Assembly: GCA_963556255.1 (NCBI GenBank)
Contig: OY744617.1
Coordinates: forward strand, 24,521,189-24,585,188
Origin: Allolobophora icterica
Lineage: Eukaryota > Annelida > Clitellata > Crassiclitellata > Lumbricidae
DNA: 64,000 nt
Reading direction: 5' to 3'
Both the position numbers and the translations under genes were made by a program. Numbering within the stretch: the first letter of the stretch is position 1; every line of letters starts with the position of its first letter. Below, piece by piece: positions 36,372 to 48,456 of this stretch. Below the pieces are notes generated by a model. That model did no database searches. It was not told the DNA's origin and saw only the letters and a list, made by a program, of their open reading frames with translations.

Positions 36372-37124
36372 CTTTCGAAGAATCAAATAATACGCGTAAA
36401 GATTATAACCGTGAGCCAATAATACACAGGACTGGAAAGTCTTTACTAAACGTTGTGTGATTAGTTTGAGCGGCTATGCACCGCAGCGCCCATGGCGGTC
36501 AGGAAGTATAACGTCTTGCTTACATACCAAATGTATTACAGTTCATTCCTTACTCCAGCCGCACTGGGTTCAGAGCATTTCTGAGTAGTTGCCTTAAGGG
36601 GGCGCAATATAAATCTCCGACATGAATGAATGAATTCTATATGAGTTGATCTTGAGAGACTCTATACAATGAAATTGGCTGTTACACACACTATTGCAAT
36701 TCTCAAACAAGGTGCAATTTTTCAAGATGTCTGAAAGCGCACAATGCGGCTTTCAGAATGTATCCAGTCAGAGACACGAGAGTGTGCTTACGCAGATATT
36801 ACGTAAAATAAAGAAATTCCTTTGTATAAACACTCAGGGGCCATCCATATACTACGTACTCATGGAGGGGGTTAACCCGTATGCATGTGCTTGCGCATGC
36901 CTGCGTATGGGGAGGGATCTACTGATAATGTACCTACGCATAGCAAACGGGTGTGGGGAGAGTAAAACCTATAATTTGTCTGTATTGGCCTTCAAATTGA
37001 TTGGCCTTCAAGTGAGCCAGAGTTCAGTCTTTTCAGCTATCAGGTACTACCAGGGGAAGTTGGACTATGGGAAAGGTGTCACTTGTATGCCACCTTAGGG
37101 TCCTTACCTCTGAACGCTATTATT

Positions 37125-37164
37125 AAACTGTCACATAGCTCAGCAGTGAGCTATGTGACAGTTT
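37125..37164. repeat. Perfect 18-bp stem hairpin
   Basis: AAACTGTCACATAGCTCA, loop gcag, then the exact complement TGAGCTATGTGACAGTTT. Lies in copy B intron 7, in a segment (about 36837-37250) missing from A and C. Confidence 0.85.
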
Positions 37165-37389
37165 CTTCAATCTGGCCTAGAGTGCAGACAGACGCTGCCT
37201 GGACCTGTCGTGCTGACACATTCTGCAGCTGGTCTGGGGGTGCGTCAAGCGTACGTACGCAGGTGGGGTGGAAAAAAGTACGTGCGTGAGAGAGAGAGGG
37301 GGGGAGATGGATAGAAAGAACAGAGATTATGAGATAGACAGAGACAGGCACCATACAATGATAATTAATTAGAATAACTGAAAACAAAC

Positions 37390-37526
37390 TTCTGTCACGT
37401 TGACATAATCTTCGTCTCCTAGGTGACTTTTCTTCGCATAAGCAAACTTGAATGCCTCGATGATTCGATGATACGTCAGAACTTTTGACTCGGTGTTAGC
37501 AACGCTGGCAGATGAAAAGTTATAAC
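37390..37526 (-). CDS. GGT: GGT copy B exon 7
   Basis: 137 nt. [20 protein letters not shown] then [20 protein letters not shown] and VNVTE; acceptor cattccag, donor GTTTGT as in A. Confidence 0.9.
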
Positions 37527-39271
37527 CTGGAATGAAGAGCAGACGTAGTCCTCAATTGCAGGCCCGTGTTAAGGGACCCTGGGGCCCTGGAGCACTCTGT
37601 CATGTTGGGCCCCTCCTTGCATTCCCTCCTCCTACCTTCTCTTTCTCCTCCCCTTCCTACCTCTCTCCCTTCCCCTTTCCCTAATTGAGTAATATTCAAA
37701 TCTGCGCAGACTCCAATAAACAACCATTTCAACAATAATAGTAAGCACATTAATTTTACTCAAGCATATTCATATCATTACAGAGAAACAGCGCAGTGCA
37801 AATGTCAGTAAATGAATTAGCAAATTATTTTACACTAGTCAGTAGTCACATTGTCTTTTTCATCATCAAACTGTTAACAAACTCGCAAATGGGTTATGGA
37901 TAGCCTACAGGCAGCAGGCTACAGCGACTCTCTCACTGCATCTCAGTGATCATATTAGCGCCTTAAATTCAGCTCACATAAGACTCACAACTAACTAGGT
38001 CAAACTGTAGGCTCAAATTGTGTGAACAGAATTGAATGAATCAGATCAATAGCAAAATTATAAGATATGCAAAACACTAAAATCTATTTATGGCTATTTT
38101 AGGTTTTCATACTGACAGTAATGTCACTGGCATGCCAGGTAGCTTAATTTAGATTTGCAAAAGTACCTATTTTACAGAAATAAAATGTAACAGACTGACC
38201 CAGGTGACAGATATATTTTGAAAATATAATATTACAATACTTTTTAAAAGTATCTGAAAATTGCAAAATAGAATTGTATGCCTATTTTGTATTTTACAGA
38301 ATGAAACCGTACGGTCAGTACCTTTTCTATTTTCACAGAAAAGCAATTCCTTTACGTAGTATAATTAGTGTTTTACCACTAATAATAAATTTGAACTAAA
38401 CTGATATATTTACTGCGACTGCTTTGTCTTAAGCCTGCTCTGATGAGTAACTCTGAGATTCATAGCCTGCCAGCACTTTGATTCTGCGGCCTCATAAGGA
38501 ATAGACATTGTTTCAAAATGATTGTTGTTGTTGATAGACTGAATTGCACTTGCAGTTGCAAACATCTATTTCATGTACGCTGCCCTTAGAACTCAAATTA
38601 ATTTGCGCATCATCGTCAAGTTCGTCAACGATCGAGATCGTCGCTAATACGGCATGAGTCACAAGAGCGGGTTTTTAAGACAGGTATCGGTCTCCAAAAC
38701 ACCCTTAGCTCATTACCCTTCGTTAAATTCTTGGAAATCTTGTCCAAACTGGCGTCGAAGTGGCAAAATCTAGGCCGACAGGCAATAATACATATCCCGG
38801 CCGGCAGGTGTCGCTTCTGCTAACAAAAATGGCGAAGCGACAAAGATGGCGCCAAAATCGGAAGTTAAAAGGCGGCTAACGAATTCATTCTTTGCAGCCG
38901 GTAATTGGTTGCAGAGAGTCGCCGCAGCAGAACGGCCAGTTCGATTCTAAGAACTCTTAGTAACTGAAGCTTTTCAGAATGGACAAATCCATGATGGTGC
39001 GTGAGACCTCACAGGCACGAGTCTGAACACCATTCAAAACGCCGAAAAAAGAGATACGTAACTCCAAGAACGCAGATCTGTCTGGTTCGCATGCTAAAGG
39101 CTCTGTATACAAGTATTTAGATTCACACATGTTGCGGAGCCTCTAAGAGGTAGCACGGGTCTTTCTAATAGCGCTACAGTAAGTATGTATCTGTATGCAT
39201 ACTTATACGTGCATAAGTAGGCACTCTGGGAGTAAACTTAATGTTAGAGAGTGTGTGTGAGAGAGAGAGAA

Positions 39272-39368
<97 letters not shown>

Positions 39369-39605
39369 CAGAAAGAGAGACAGAGACAGAGACAGAGAAA
39401 GATTTGTTCTTTTTAGAATCCTGTTTTTAATTTTAAAGTTCGTTTCAGTTTGTTATGGAACAGATCTTGGTGACAACTGTGGTATATTACACAATAGATT
39501 CTACTGTAGAAAATCTGCATCATTTTCACGACTTCTACACATTCTGTTAGGTCAGAGTGAGGCGAAATGTGATTTGCCAGTTATGGCTAAAAACTTTATA
39601 CATAC
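37527..39605. other. Copy B intron 6: unassigned plus repeats
   Basis: Contains the 5'-like end of a possible hAT element at 37559 (CAGGCCCGTGTTAAGGG) without a visible partner end. A roughly 85-bp repeat at about 38630-38712 occurs inverted at 47345-47430, and a (GACA)n array lies at 39263-39367. No coding. Confidence 0.5.
39263..39402. repeat. (GACA)n/(GA)n array
   Basis: Tandem GACA repeat with GA-rich shoulders in copy B intron 6. Confidence 0.93.
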
Positions 39606-39758
39606 CGTCCAAAATGTTGACAATGAAGCTCAGAACAGAACCGCTAGACGGTGGAGGAGGGTTGAAAAGCCTGAACTGTCCATTGTGCAGTGAAACATTC
39701 ACGGGAGTCTTTATGGGGCTTCTGTAGTTCTGCAAGTCTTCCAGGGTTATATTTGACC
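39606..39758 (-). CDS. GGT: GGT copy B exon 6 (intact)
   Basis: 153 nt. GSNITLEDLQNYRSPIKTPV, NVSLHNGQFRLFNPPPPSSG, SVLSFIVNILDG, matching SLGDAVLYMPSAPLSGPVLALILNILKG of human GGT1 in layout. It is the reference showing the 1-nt loss in copy A. Confidence 0.92.
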
Positions 39759-40301
39759 CTAAGACATTCAATAAAAGATAAATAACGGTATCATTGAAAC
39801 ACAGAATTTGTCAATTGATTTTTAATGCGCACTTGCACTTATGCTACAAAATAGCAAACAACACAAGTATAGCCCCAAAGCACATATGATTCAGTTGAAA
39901 AGAAAATAGCACCGAAATGTAAATCGGATGGTTTAGGTTCGAAGCCTCTTCACACCATGATTGTATAAGGATCCGGAGTAAGATTGGAAACACTTGTAAA
40001 GTACCAATAAGAAAGAAAGAGGTCGACTTACGGCATCGGAAAACATTGTTTTGGATCGCCTTAAAAGGATTCGATTTGGCGTGCAGCAACGCCGTTATTA
40101 TAAAATGATATGTCTAAAGCTTCGCAGAGAGTATATGTGAACACTTGATATAAAAATACATTGGGATGAGAACATAATGATAGCAGTTTTGTTTTAAACG
40201 TTGTAATATGACAACTTTATCTTAAAATCATTATAAGGACAGTTGGTTTAAATACATTGCGAAAATATTACGCCAAGACGATAGCCACCGTTGCAAATGA
40301 A

Positions 40302-41262
40302 CCTTCAGAGTACCACTGGGGTCAAAACCATCTCAAAGGTTGTTTCCATTAGTGCTGCTCATAAGTGATATCTAAACTAAATTTTATGACTTTATAGGTA
40401 TTCCTTTCATGTACAAAATCCCATGTTTTATTTTGCATTTTTTTTCACCAGATGGCGCAGGTATTGCATTTATACACTGAGTACCAATGGGGTCGTTTTG
40501 ACCCCAATGTATCCTGCACGATTATGACTAATGTAAATATAATAAAATATATTTTTATGGAAGTAAAATTTACTTTATAAGTATATTTACAAAGAGAAAC
40601 TATTTTAAATGATTTAGTGTAGCTTAAAAATGTCCACGAAAGCTGACTCTTCTCAGCAACATCCAGAAAAAAAACAGCAAGGAAATTCTTTCAGAGTTCA
40701 TAAGCTCAAAAGATCCATCTAATTTTTACGAGATGATGCAATACATGTGTCCTACTGTCCAAAGAAAGGTAAAGTTGTTGTTCTGCTCAGCAGCCAGATT
40801 GACCAAGCCGGGATTGATAACAACCACCCTGAGAAAAACCCTAATGATCTTGGACTATAATGCATCCAAAGGCGGTGTTGACACTGCAGATCAGTACAAT
40901 AGAAAAAGAATGACAAGTTGTGGTCTATGGCAATATTCTGCAACTTGTTGGACATCAGTGCCCTTCAAGGATTTGTTGTTTGGACTACACTAAATCCACA
41001 TTAGCACGTTCAAGCAAAGCACAGGAGAAGACTCCTTGCTCTTTGCCTAGCTGTAGTAGAAGGAGTCATTAGGAAAGTCTGCTAAGAAACGAATTTATTG
41101 GTTTCAAATATAATAACAGTGAATAAACAGTACGTTTTCAAGTTAAACTTTATTCTTATTAGTTATTTATTTAATTGAAACCAAAACAGCACAAGTTTAC
41201 ATTGGAGTCGTTTTTGACCCCCAGTGGTACTCAGTGGTTGCAATTTTTTGGTAATCTCAGGG
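40302..41262 (+). mobile_element. Decayed piggyBac-like element
   Basis: The right end is ...GGTAATCTCAGGG followed by TTAA (41263-41266), the piggyBac target; the left end CCTTCAGAGTACC follows TGAA. GAGTACCACTGGGGTC repeats lie inside both ends, and once more inverted with gtcgttttgacc near 40475-40505. Carries a transposase fragment. Confidence 0.78.
40733..40993 (+). pseudogene. piggyBac transposase fragment
   Basis: Reads ...LDYNASKGGVDTADQYNRKR then a stretch ending in WTSVPFKDLLFGLH. DYNxxKGGVDxxDQ is the signature of the piggyBac DDE transposase, containing its last catalytic Asp. Only about 85 residues remain and the N-terminal catalytic part is missing, so it is not functional. Confidence 0.85.
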
Positions 41263-41499
41263 TTAAATAACTAACTATGAATGGGTATCCGTTGGTTGGG
41301 TTCTACGTGTGTGCGTGGGCGCGCCATTGTTGACTCTTCTAGCTCTCTGTGCAGTGCTTGTTATTGACATTCCTGTCTTGATGACTTTTAGTAACCTATT
41401 GCTTTGCGCAGAAACCGCTTTTTTTAATATTTTAAAAGCGCTATTGTAAATGTCCTGACACATACATGAAATGTATAAATTGAGAAATGCAATGTATAC

Positions 41500-41657
41500 C
41501 GTATTCACGAAGATCCTGTACGATATCTAAGGCCAAAGATCCGTTGTAAAATGTCAAAGGATCTGCGGCGATTGCTCTCAACGTTGTAGCCAGCTTTGGA
41601 TTCTTCAGCAAATCGCCTTCTTGATAAAGGCTTCCATTCGGATAAACAAAGAGCTCT
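41500..41657 (-). CDS. GGT: GGT copy B exon 5
   Basis: 158 nt. ELFVYPNGSLYQEGDLLKNP then KLATTLRAIAADPLTFYNGS and LALDIVQDLREYG. Acceptor cttgtag, donor GTATAC; same phase as A. Confidence 0.9.
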
Positions 41658-42534
41658 CTACAAGTTATAAGAAGACTGATGATTTTAGTACCACAAACTG
41701 TAGACGTATAGACGTCGGACTGTCCATACCTTTCTGACCCTTGGACATCGATCTCGAACCGAAGCTGACCTTACATGCTTTCTAAGTCATGGTAACTGAG
41801 CGTCTGTTTATAAGTTGGTGCCCTGGACTTTACTTTCTTGGGAAAAAGAAGAAATTCCGAGATTGCGATTTACACTAATATCGTACATAAAGGATAAAGG
41901 ATGAAAGGAAGACCTCGAGTGATGCTATTTGATAGGATGATGAACGACGGCCATTGCAAGCTGAAGAAGAGGGCTAAACAACGGGACGAATGGCGACAAT
42001 GGAAAACTAACCCGCCTATAGGAAGACAGAAAACCGGAAGAAGAAGATCGTAAAACAAATATATTAATAGCCTGTAAGTCCAGTGTGGGAACTGTGGAAG
42101 AAAGACTGGGGAGGGGGTTGAACATTTTATCCGTATTTTGTAAACTGATGTCAACGAAATTGAAAGCAGCTGACTTCAATGCTAGCAGTTTGCAAGTCAG
42201 ACTTGAATCAAAATCAATTCCTTTGTTGAGAAAATAAAAAAATGCAGACATGGAAATTTCTTCTCTTTGTCAGAGACTCAGAGTCAAATAATGCTACATC
42301 ACACCAGCACAACTGAGGGGGTTGGAAAAGACCCCTAGGGGTGAGCAATAAAGACCTAACTGTGGGGTCCTAAGAAAGACTGGGTGGTTGAACCCCCACC
42401 CCCTGCCATTTCCACCCTTTGTAGGTCTATATCTAACTTTTAACCAGGCATTGGTTGATACCTTGTACATTATACAGCGGCCCCAAAGAAGTTCATAATT
42501 GACCTCCTTTTGACTACCCTTTTCACAACCCTCT

Positions 42535-42635
42535 GACTCGACGCAACGCTCGTGAATAAGCCGGTGCCCTGCGTTTAGGTCTCAAGTGGCGCTTTAGAAA
42601 TTTGGAATTTACGAATACGATTACGATGAAGTACA
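42535..42635 (+). repeat. Recurring short module (gtgaataagccggtgcc ... gcgctttagaaatttgg)
   Basis: The same 80-100 bp unit occurs at 54480-54560 and, partly or inverted, near 12960-13080, 20700-20790 and 24180-24245. It is probably a SINE body without a clear tRNA head. Confidence 0.6.
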
Positions 42636-42789
42636 GACGACCTAACTACGCTCATGGTTTAGACATTTTATGACGAGTGGTCAGTCCTTTCTTCGTGGTA
42701 TGATAATCTCACCGACTGTGAGCACTCATTGTTTTCATTTTGGCTGAGTTAGCTAAGTGGCGCAAGAGATTCCGATATCTGGAAAGAAA

Positions 42790-42880
42790 CTTCTGCTTTT
42801 GCAATGATTTAAAACCCCCAACCTTATGACTTACAGTGGAGCAGCCTAACCACTAGGTTATCGCGCCTCACGGCTCACAA
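42790..42880 (-). repeat. tRNA-like SINE fragment, copy B
   Basis: Counterpart of 14985-15095 in the same intron of copy A, followed by the same ggctcacaataactcacaca flank. Confidence 0.6.
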
Positions 42881-43653
42881 TAACTCACACATGAATATTT
42901 CGAATGATAGAGAGCCTAAAGATACTGCAATGAGTGCTTCTTTTTTCATACTAGTGCGTAGTGTATGTAGAAATATTAGACACAAGTGTCTTGTAAGTTT
43001 AAGTACTCATATTCCTATGATCACCTTAGTCGCTCTGGCAGTGTTATTTTAGTTCCAGCATTAATTTTTTATTCCAGTTCTCATTCTATGCCACTGCTAT
43101 CGTTTTTACTCTAGTTTTAGTTCCTCTTTAGAAATACATTTTGTTCTTATTCTAGTCCACTTCCTCTTTATAATTAATTTTAGTTCCAGTTCTAGTTCCA
43201 CTTCCTCTTTATAATTTTAGTTTAGTTCCAGTTCTAGTTTCACAAAAAATAATACATTTTCCTACCCGCCAAACGTTTAGCTAAACTTATATTAAATTTT
43301 ATGCAAGATATATATGACCCGAACACAGTGGATGACGACGCAGCATTGACCATAAATCGGTATCAGAGGCTTTCTCCTCCGGACGATTCACGTCTAGGGG
43401 TTTTCACCTCCGGACGATTCACGTCTAGGGGTTTTCACCTCCGGACGATTCACGTCTAGGGGTTTTCACCTCCGGACCATTCACCTGTAGGGGGTTCCCC
43501 TCTAGGGGCTTTCACCTCAAGGGGCTTTCACCTCAAGGGGCTTTCACCTCTATGGCTTTTCATCTCTAGGGGCTTTCACCTCCAAATGTAAAATGAGACC
43601 GTTCGAAGAGCAAACTATGCAACTAATTATCGTGTCATAAACATACAAGTCAG

Positions 43654-43994
43654 CAGGGGCGGATCCAGAAGGTCTATCAGGGGGGCCAAAAAGTTATACA
43701 TACATACCAACCTTCTTCTGGGAGAGGAATCAGCTTGCCAACCGACCACCGAAATTTTTTTTAAAATTCATCTCCCAAAAAAGTTGATGACCTTTTTTTT
43801 AGTCATTAACCTCTTTTATGTCTTCAGTCTACATGGGCCACACCTCCTGTATACATCCACGCCTACAGGGGGGGGGGGTGGGGGGCACGCCTGTGTAAAC
43901 AGCATCAACATCTTAAAACGCCTGTGTAACTATTAAAGAAAAATTTCAAATGGGGGGCCATGGCCGGATTGGCCCCCCCCTGGATCCGCCCCTG
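43654..43994. mobile_element. hAT-like MITE nested in the fold-back element
   Basis: Termini CAGGGGCGGATCCAG and complement of CTGGATCCGCCCCTG (one base may differ) with 8-bp duplication caagtcag (43646-43653, 43995-44002). Same family as 13426-13697. A truncated copy (about 44799-45031) follows in the duplicated half. Confidence 0.9.
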
Positions 43995-44481
43995 CAAGTC
44001 AGGCAACTAATAACCTGATAACGACCGATTATAAGGACAGAAAAATTCGCGTGTCAGTGACTGTATGCTTAATTAATCATAATTAAACATAGGCGCATAA
44101 GAAATGAATTCAGATAGGAAGATATGCATGGCCTCTAGAACCTATAGCTAATAGGCACCTAATTACCCGATAACGGCAAATGATAAGGACAGGCCAATTC
44201 GCGTGCCAGTGACTGTATGCCCTAATTAGTTGCATAGTTTGCATGTTTCGTAAAGAACTTGCTTAGTGATTGTCTTTCTATGACATGATAATTAGTTTCA
44301 TAGTTTGTATTTTGTCTGTTTGAAAAAATACAAAAATCTCATCGAACGGTCTCATTTTACATTTGGAGGTGAAGCCCCTAGAGGTGAAAACCCTAGAGGT
44401 GAAAGCCCCTTGAGGTGAAAGCCCCTAGAGGTGAAAGCCCCTAGAGGTGAATGGTCCGGAGGTGAAACGTGAAAGCCCCTG

Positions 44482-44543
44482 GAACCCATAAATCATATAT
44501 TTATAGACTACAGGACCCATAAATCATATATTTATAGACTATA
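44482..44543. repeat. 31-bp tandem repeat, 2 units
   Basis: Unit gaacccataaatcatatatt plus tatagactata; expanded to 5 units in the second half of the fold-back element. Confidence 0.9.
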
Positions 44544-45521
44544 GAATATACGGACGTCAATCAGAAGCCGTCGCCATTCCGCATAGTTATTAGTTAACGC
44601 TAGAAATTTCGGTTTGCAGCTTAAAAATTAATTTTATTCCATTCCGTTATCGTCCTAGAAAAATATTGAAATTTTTATTCCTATTCTATTCTCGCTCTAC
44701 ATTTATTTTTCCTTCTAGTTTTCGTTCCGTGGAACTAATTTTAAATTATTATTCCTATTCTATTCTCTGGAACTAAAATAACACTGGTTCACTGGTTTTT
44801 TTAAATTCATCTCCCAAAAAAGTTGATGACCTTTTTTTTAGTCATTAACCTCTTTTATGTCTTCAGTCTACATGGGCCACACCTCCTGTATACATCCACG
44901 CCTACAGGGGGGGGGGTGGGGGGCACGCCTGTGTAAACAGCATCAACATCTTAAAACGCCTGTGTAAATATTAAAGAAAATTTTCAAATGGGGGGCCATG
45001 GCCGGATTGGCCCCCCCTGGATCCGCCCCTGCAAGTCAGGCAACTATAATAACCTGATAACGACCGATTATAAGGACAGAAAAATTCGCGTGTCAGTGAC
45101 TGTATGCTTAATTAATCATAATTAAACATAGGCGCATAAGAAATGAATTCAGATAGGAAGATATGCATGGCCTCTAGAACCTATAGCTAATAGGCACCTA
45201 ATTACCCGATAACGGCAAATGATAAGGACAGGCCAATTCGCGTGCCAGTGACTGTATGCCCTAATTAGTTGCATAGTTTGCATGTTTCGTAAAGAACTTG
45301 CTTAGTGATTGTCTTTCTATGACATGATAATTAGTTTCATAGTTTGCATGTTGTCTGTTTGAAAAAATACAAAAAATCTCATCGAACGGTCTCATTTTAC
45401 ATTTGGAGGTGAAGCCCCTAGAGGTGAAAACCCTAGAGGCGAAAGCCCCTTGAGGTGAAAGCTCCTAGAGGTGAAAGCCCCCAGAGGTGAATGGTCCGGA
45501 GGTGAAACGTGAAAGCCTCTG

Positions 45522-45676
45522 GAACCCATAAATCATATATTTATAGACTATAGAACCCATAAATCGTATATTTATAGACTATAGAACCCATAAATCATAT
45601 ATTTATAGACTACAGAACCCATAAATCATATATTTATAGACTATAGAACCCATAAATCATATATTTATAGACTATA
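45522..45676. repeat. 31-bp tandem repeat, 5 units
   Basis: Five near-identical 31-bp units at 45522, 45553, 45584, 45615 and 45646; the paralogous place 1 kb upstream has two. Confidence 0.92.
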
Positions 45677-46615
45677 GAATACACGGACGTCAATCAGAAG
45701 CCGTCTCCATTCCGCATAGTTATTAGTTAACGCTAGAAATTTCGGTTTGCAGCTTAAAAATTAATTTTACTCCATTCCGTTCTCGTCCTAGAAAAATATT
45801 GAAATTTTTATTCCCATTCTATTCTCGCTCTACATTTATTTTTCCTTCCAATTTTCGTTCCGTGGAACTAATTTTAAATAATTATTCCTATTCTATAATT
45901 CTCTGGAACTAAAATAACACTGGTTCCTAGCTACGTCGGTCAGGATTCATTTGCTTATAGAACTGCAGTGTATATTGTATAAGGTGTTAGTGTTAACTAA
46001 CTTGTATAACTTAGCTAGTTCAATTTAAGGTAAGCGATAGCGAACTGAGTCGTGCTTGTCGTGCATTGTTGACCTGCTTGAACTCCTAACAGGTGAAGTT
46101 CTATTGCTTCCAGGCCATAAAACGAAGTTAACGCTTCCAGCCTATATATGCCTGCGTTCCCTACACACCACAAACTCCTTAGAAAGGAGGAGCATGGATT
46201 GTGTTAAAGTCGCCTAATTATCTCGTACTATGTTTGAAAAAAGAACGTTAAGGTCTATCGATAATGTTTCTCCTTAGGTGCAGGTTAAACGGGTAATCTT
46301 TCTGTGAAGATTCTTTCATGGCCAGAGACAATCTGCGATGAACGTAACTCGCAATGAGATTCCAACTCCCTCGTCAAATATTTATGCGGGGTAATGAACG
46401 CGTATTAGATTCAAGAGTTCATAGAGTAAAGCGTATCGATTGCTTCGATTTGTTTATTTAAGCTGTTTTCGGGATGCCTGCTATTCAAATGATCGTGCCC
46501 TCACTCGAAAGACTACGTGCGACTTTGGTTACACTACACTTCATTATTCAATGACTGAATGAATGAGAGACTGGCGCATTGCATTGTCTGAAGTACTTGA
46601 GCTATTGGAACCTAC

Positions 46616-46808
46616 CTTAAGTTTGTATCATTATAGATAAACTGTTTGTTTTTCTGTATAGATTTCGCGAGGGAGCTCTCAATTTGGAATCCTTCTTCGC
46701 AGATCCGAATTGCCGGCTGAAATAAATCACTCCACGGCAGACGACCAAACATTTTCCAAGCCTCATAGTAACCGCTCACTTCACCCGGTAGCCCCACGGC
46801 CAATCCAC
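46616..46808 (-). CDS. GGT: GGT copy B exon 4
   Basis: 193 nt. GLAVGLPGEVSGYYEAWKMF then GRLPWSDLFQPAIRICEEGF; donor GTAGGT, acceptor cttcacag. Confidence 0.92.
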
Positions 46809-46983
46809 CTGTGAAGAAGTAATTAAATAATTAATCTTCTTTCATAAAAATCAAAAATACTTCAATCAATGACTTTCATGCAAATATTTGCCTCTGATTC
46901 AAATGTTGACGTATGTCACGTAAATGTCTCTTAGGTAAATCTGTCCAAATTAACCTACTTTAATAAAAGGATGAACGCCTTTG

Positions 46984-47343
<360 letters not shown>

Positions 47344-47344
47344 A

Positions 47345-47430
47345 AACTAAGGGTGTTTTGGAGACCGATACCTGTCTTTAAAAAACCGCTCCTGTGACTC
47401 ATGTCGTATTAGCGACGATCTCACGGTCGA
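47345..47430. repeat. Dispersed repeat between two (TA)n arrays
   Basis: Reverse complement matches about 38630-38712 (cgtcgctaatacggcatgag ... gacaggtatcggtctcc). Family not recognised. Confidence 0.7.
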
Positions 47431-47514
<84 letters not shown>

Positions 47515-47641
47515 CTCTCTCTCTCTTCAATTTTCTCAGTGACTAATGGTTGTTAAGTGTATTGCAAGGAAATTGTATAAAACGTTTACTTCTGATTTAG
47601 TTTCTAATTAATCTGATGGCGAGTGAATGATTTTCAATGAC

Positions 47642-47751
47642 CTAGTTGTGATGCTTCCGTGTTGTTGACAAACATGTTCTGACTTGCCGAGGCTGGAGCG
47701 GATCCCCGTGCAATCACAGACACCATGATTTTATCCGACTTTCCCCTTGGC
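47642..47751 (-). CDS. GGT: GGT copy B exon 3
   Basis: 110 nt. PRGKSDKIMVSVIARGSAPA then SASQNMFVNNTEASQLG. The Arg equivalent to human Arg107 is present but the preceding Asn is Ile (VIAR). Confidence 0.88.
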
Positions 47752-48456
47752 CTAATCGTGCAGTTTAAGAAATAAAAACCAAGAAAACTCAATGCAGTGC
47801 CCAATCCATGCTAGTTAACACAGCAAACTATTCTTGTCACATGGAAATCTTTTTAGTTTCGGTATTCTGCTTAGAATTCAAGATTTACACTAAACTTACA
47901 GCAAGCATAAGAAAAGGTGCTCTGGTCATTAACTGGTGATCAGCATATTATACATCCCTTCTATGCCGCAAGACATCGTCGTTCGTATTGCTAATGCGTC
48001 ACCTCCTATATCATAACTAACTTAAACGTCTTCTTATTGTACCTTTGCTGTCAAATTTCATGGCTACCCTACCCACGCCTCTTTTAAAAATGTTTCTTGA
48101 ATTAAATATGATTCGTTTAAGTTTACGACCGTCTTTCAAACTTTGTTTATTTCTGTACGATCGTATACCGACTGCATATTTATACCTCGCGCATGCGCGA
48201 TTAACTATAACCACTTAAATTTTGGGGAAACCCTGCAGCGTCATGACTAATTTGGGTCCCGACTAAAGAGTAGATCTCCAAAATGCACTTCATGCATACC
48301 GATTGTCGGCTATCGCTAGTCGGCGATTAGCTAGTCACCACTAGCCTCTATAGTCGGCGACTAATCTAAGACCTCATATATACAACCCCTGGTTGATAGA
48401 ACACCCAGGAACAATATCAACACCAGTTTCACTTTCGGTTTTAAGTTTCGATATTA

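Larger units (their letters stand above)
43039..45922. mobile_element. Large fold-back/TIR element with tandem internal duplication
   Basis: Outer ends are perfect inverted repeats: CAGTGTTATTTTAGTTCCAG at 43039-43058 and its complement at the right end. Inside, the left arm (about 43374-43590) is an array of ctaggggctttcacctc units; the right arm (44372-44470) has the same array inverted (gaggtgaaagcccctag). A first right end lies at 44786. From about 43767 the sequence is repeated from 44806 with a 1039-bp offset, so the right arm is present twice. No transposase ORF and no clear TSD. Confidence 0.75.

Noticed and set aside
36694..37098. 134-codon plus-strand frame in copy B intron 7
   Set aside because: Lies over sequence shared with copies A and C as intron and over a B-specific insertion; no motif and not conserved as a frame.
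37559..37690. Possible hAT element start (CAGGCCCGTGTTAAGGG)
   Set aside because: No matching inverted end or duplicated flank found nearby, so it is mentioned only in the intron description.
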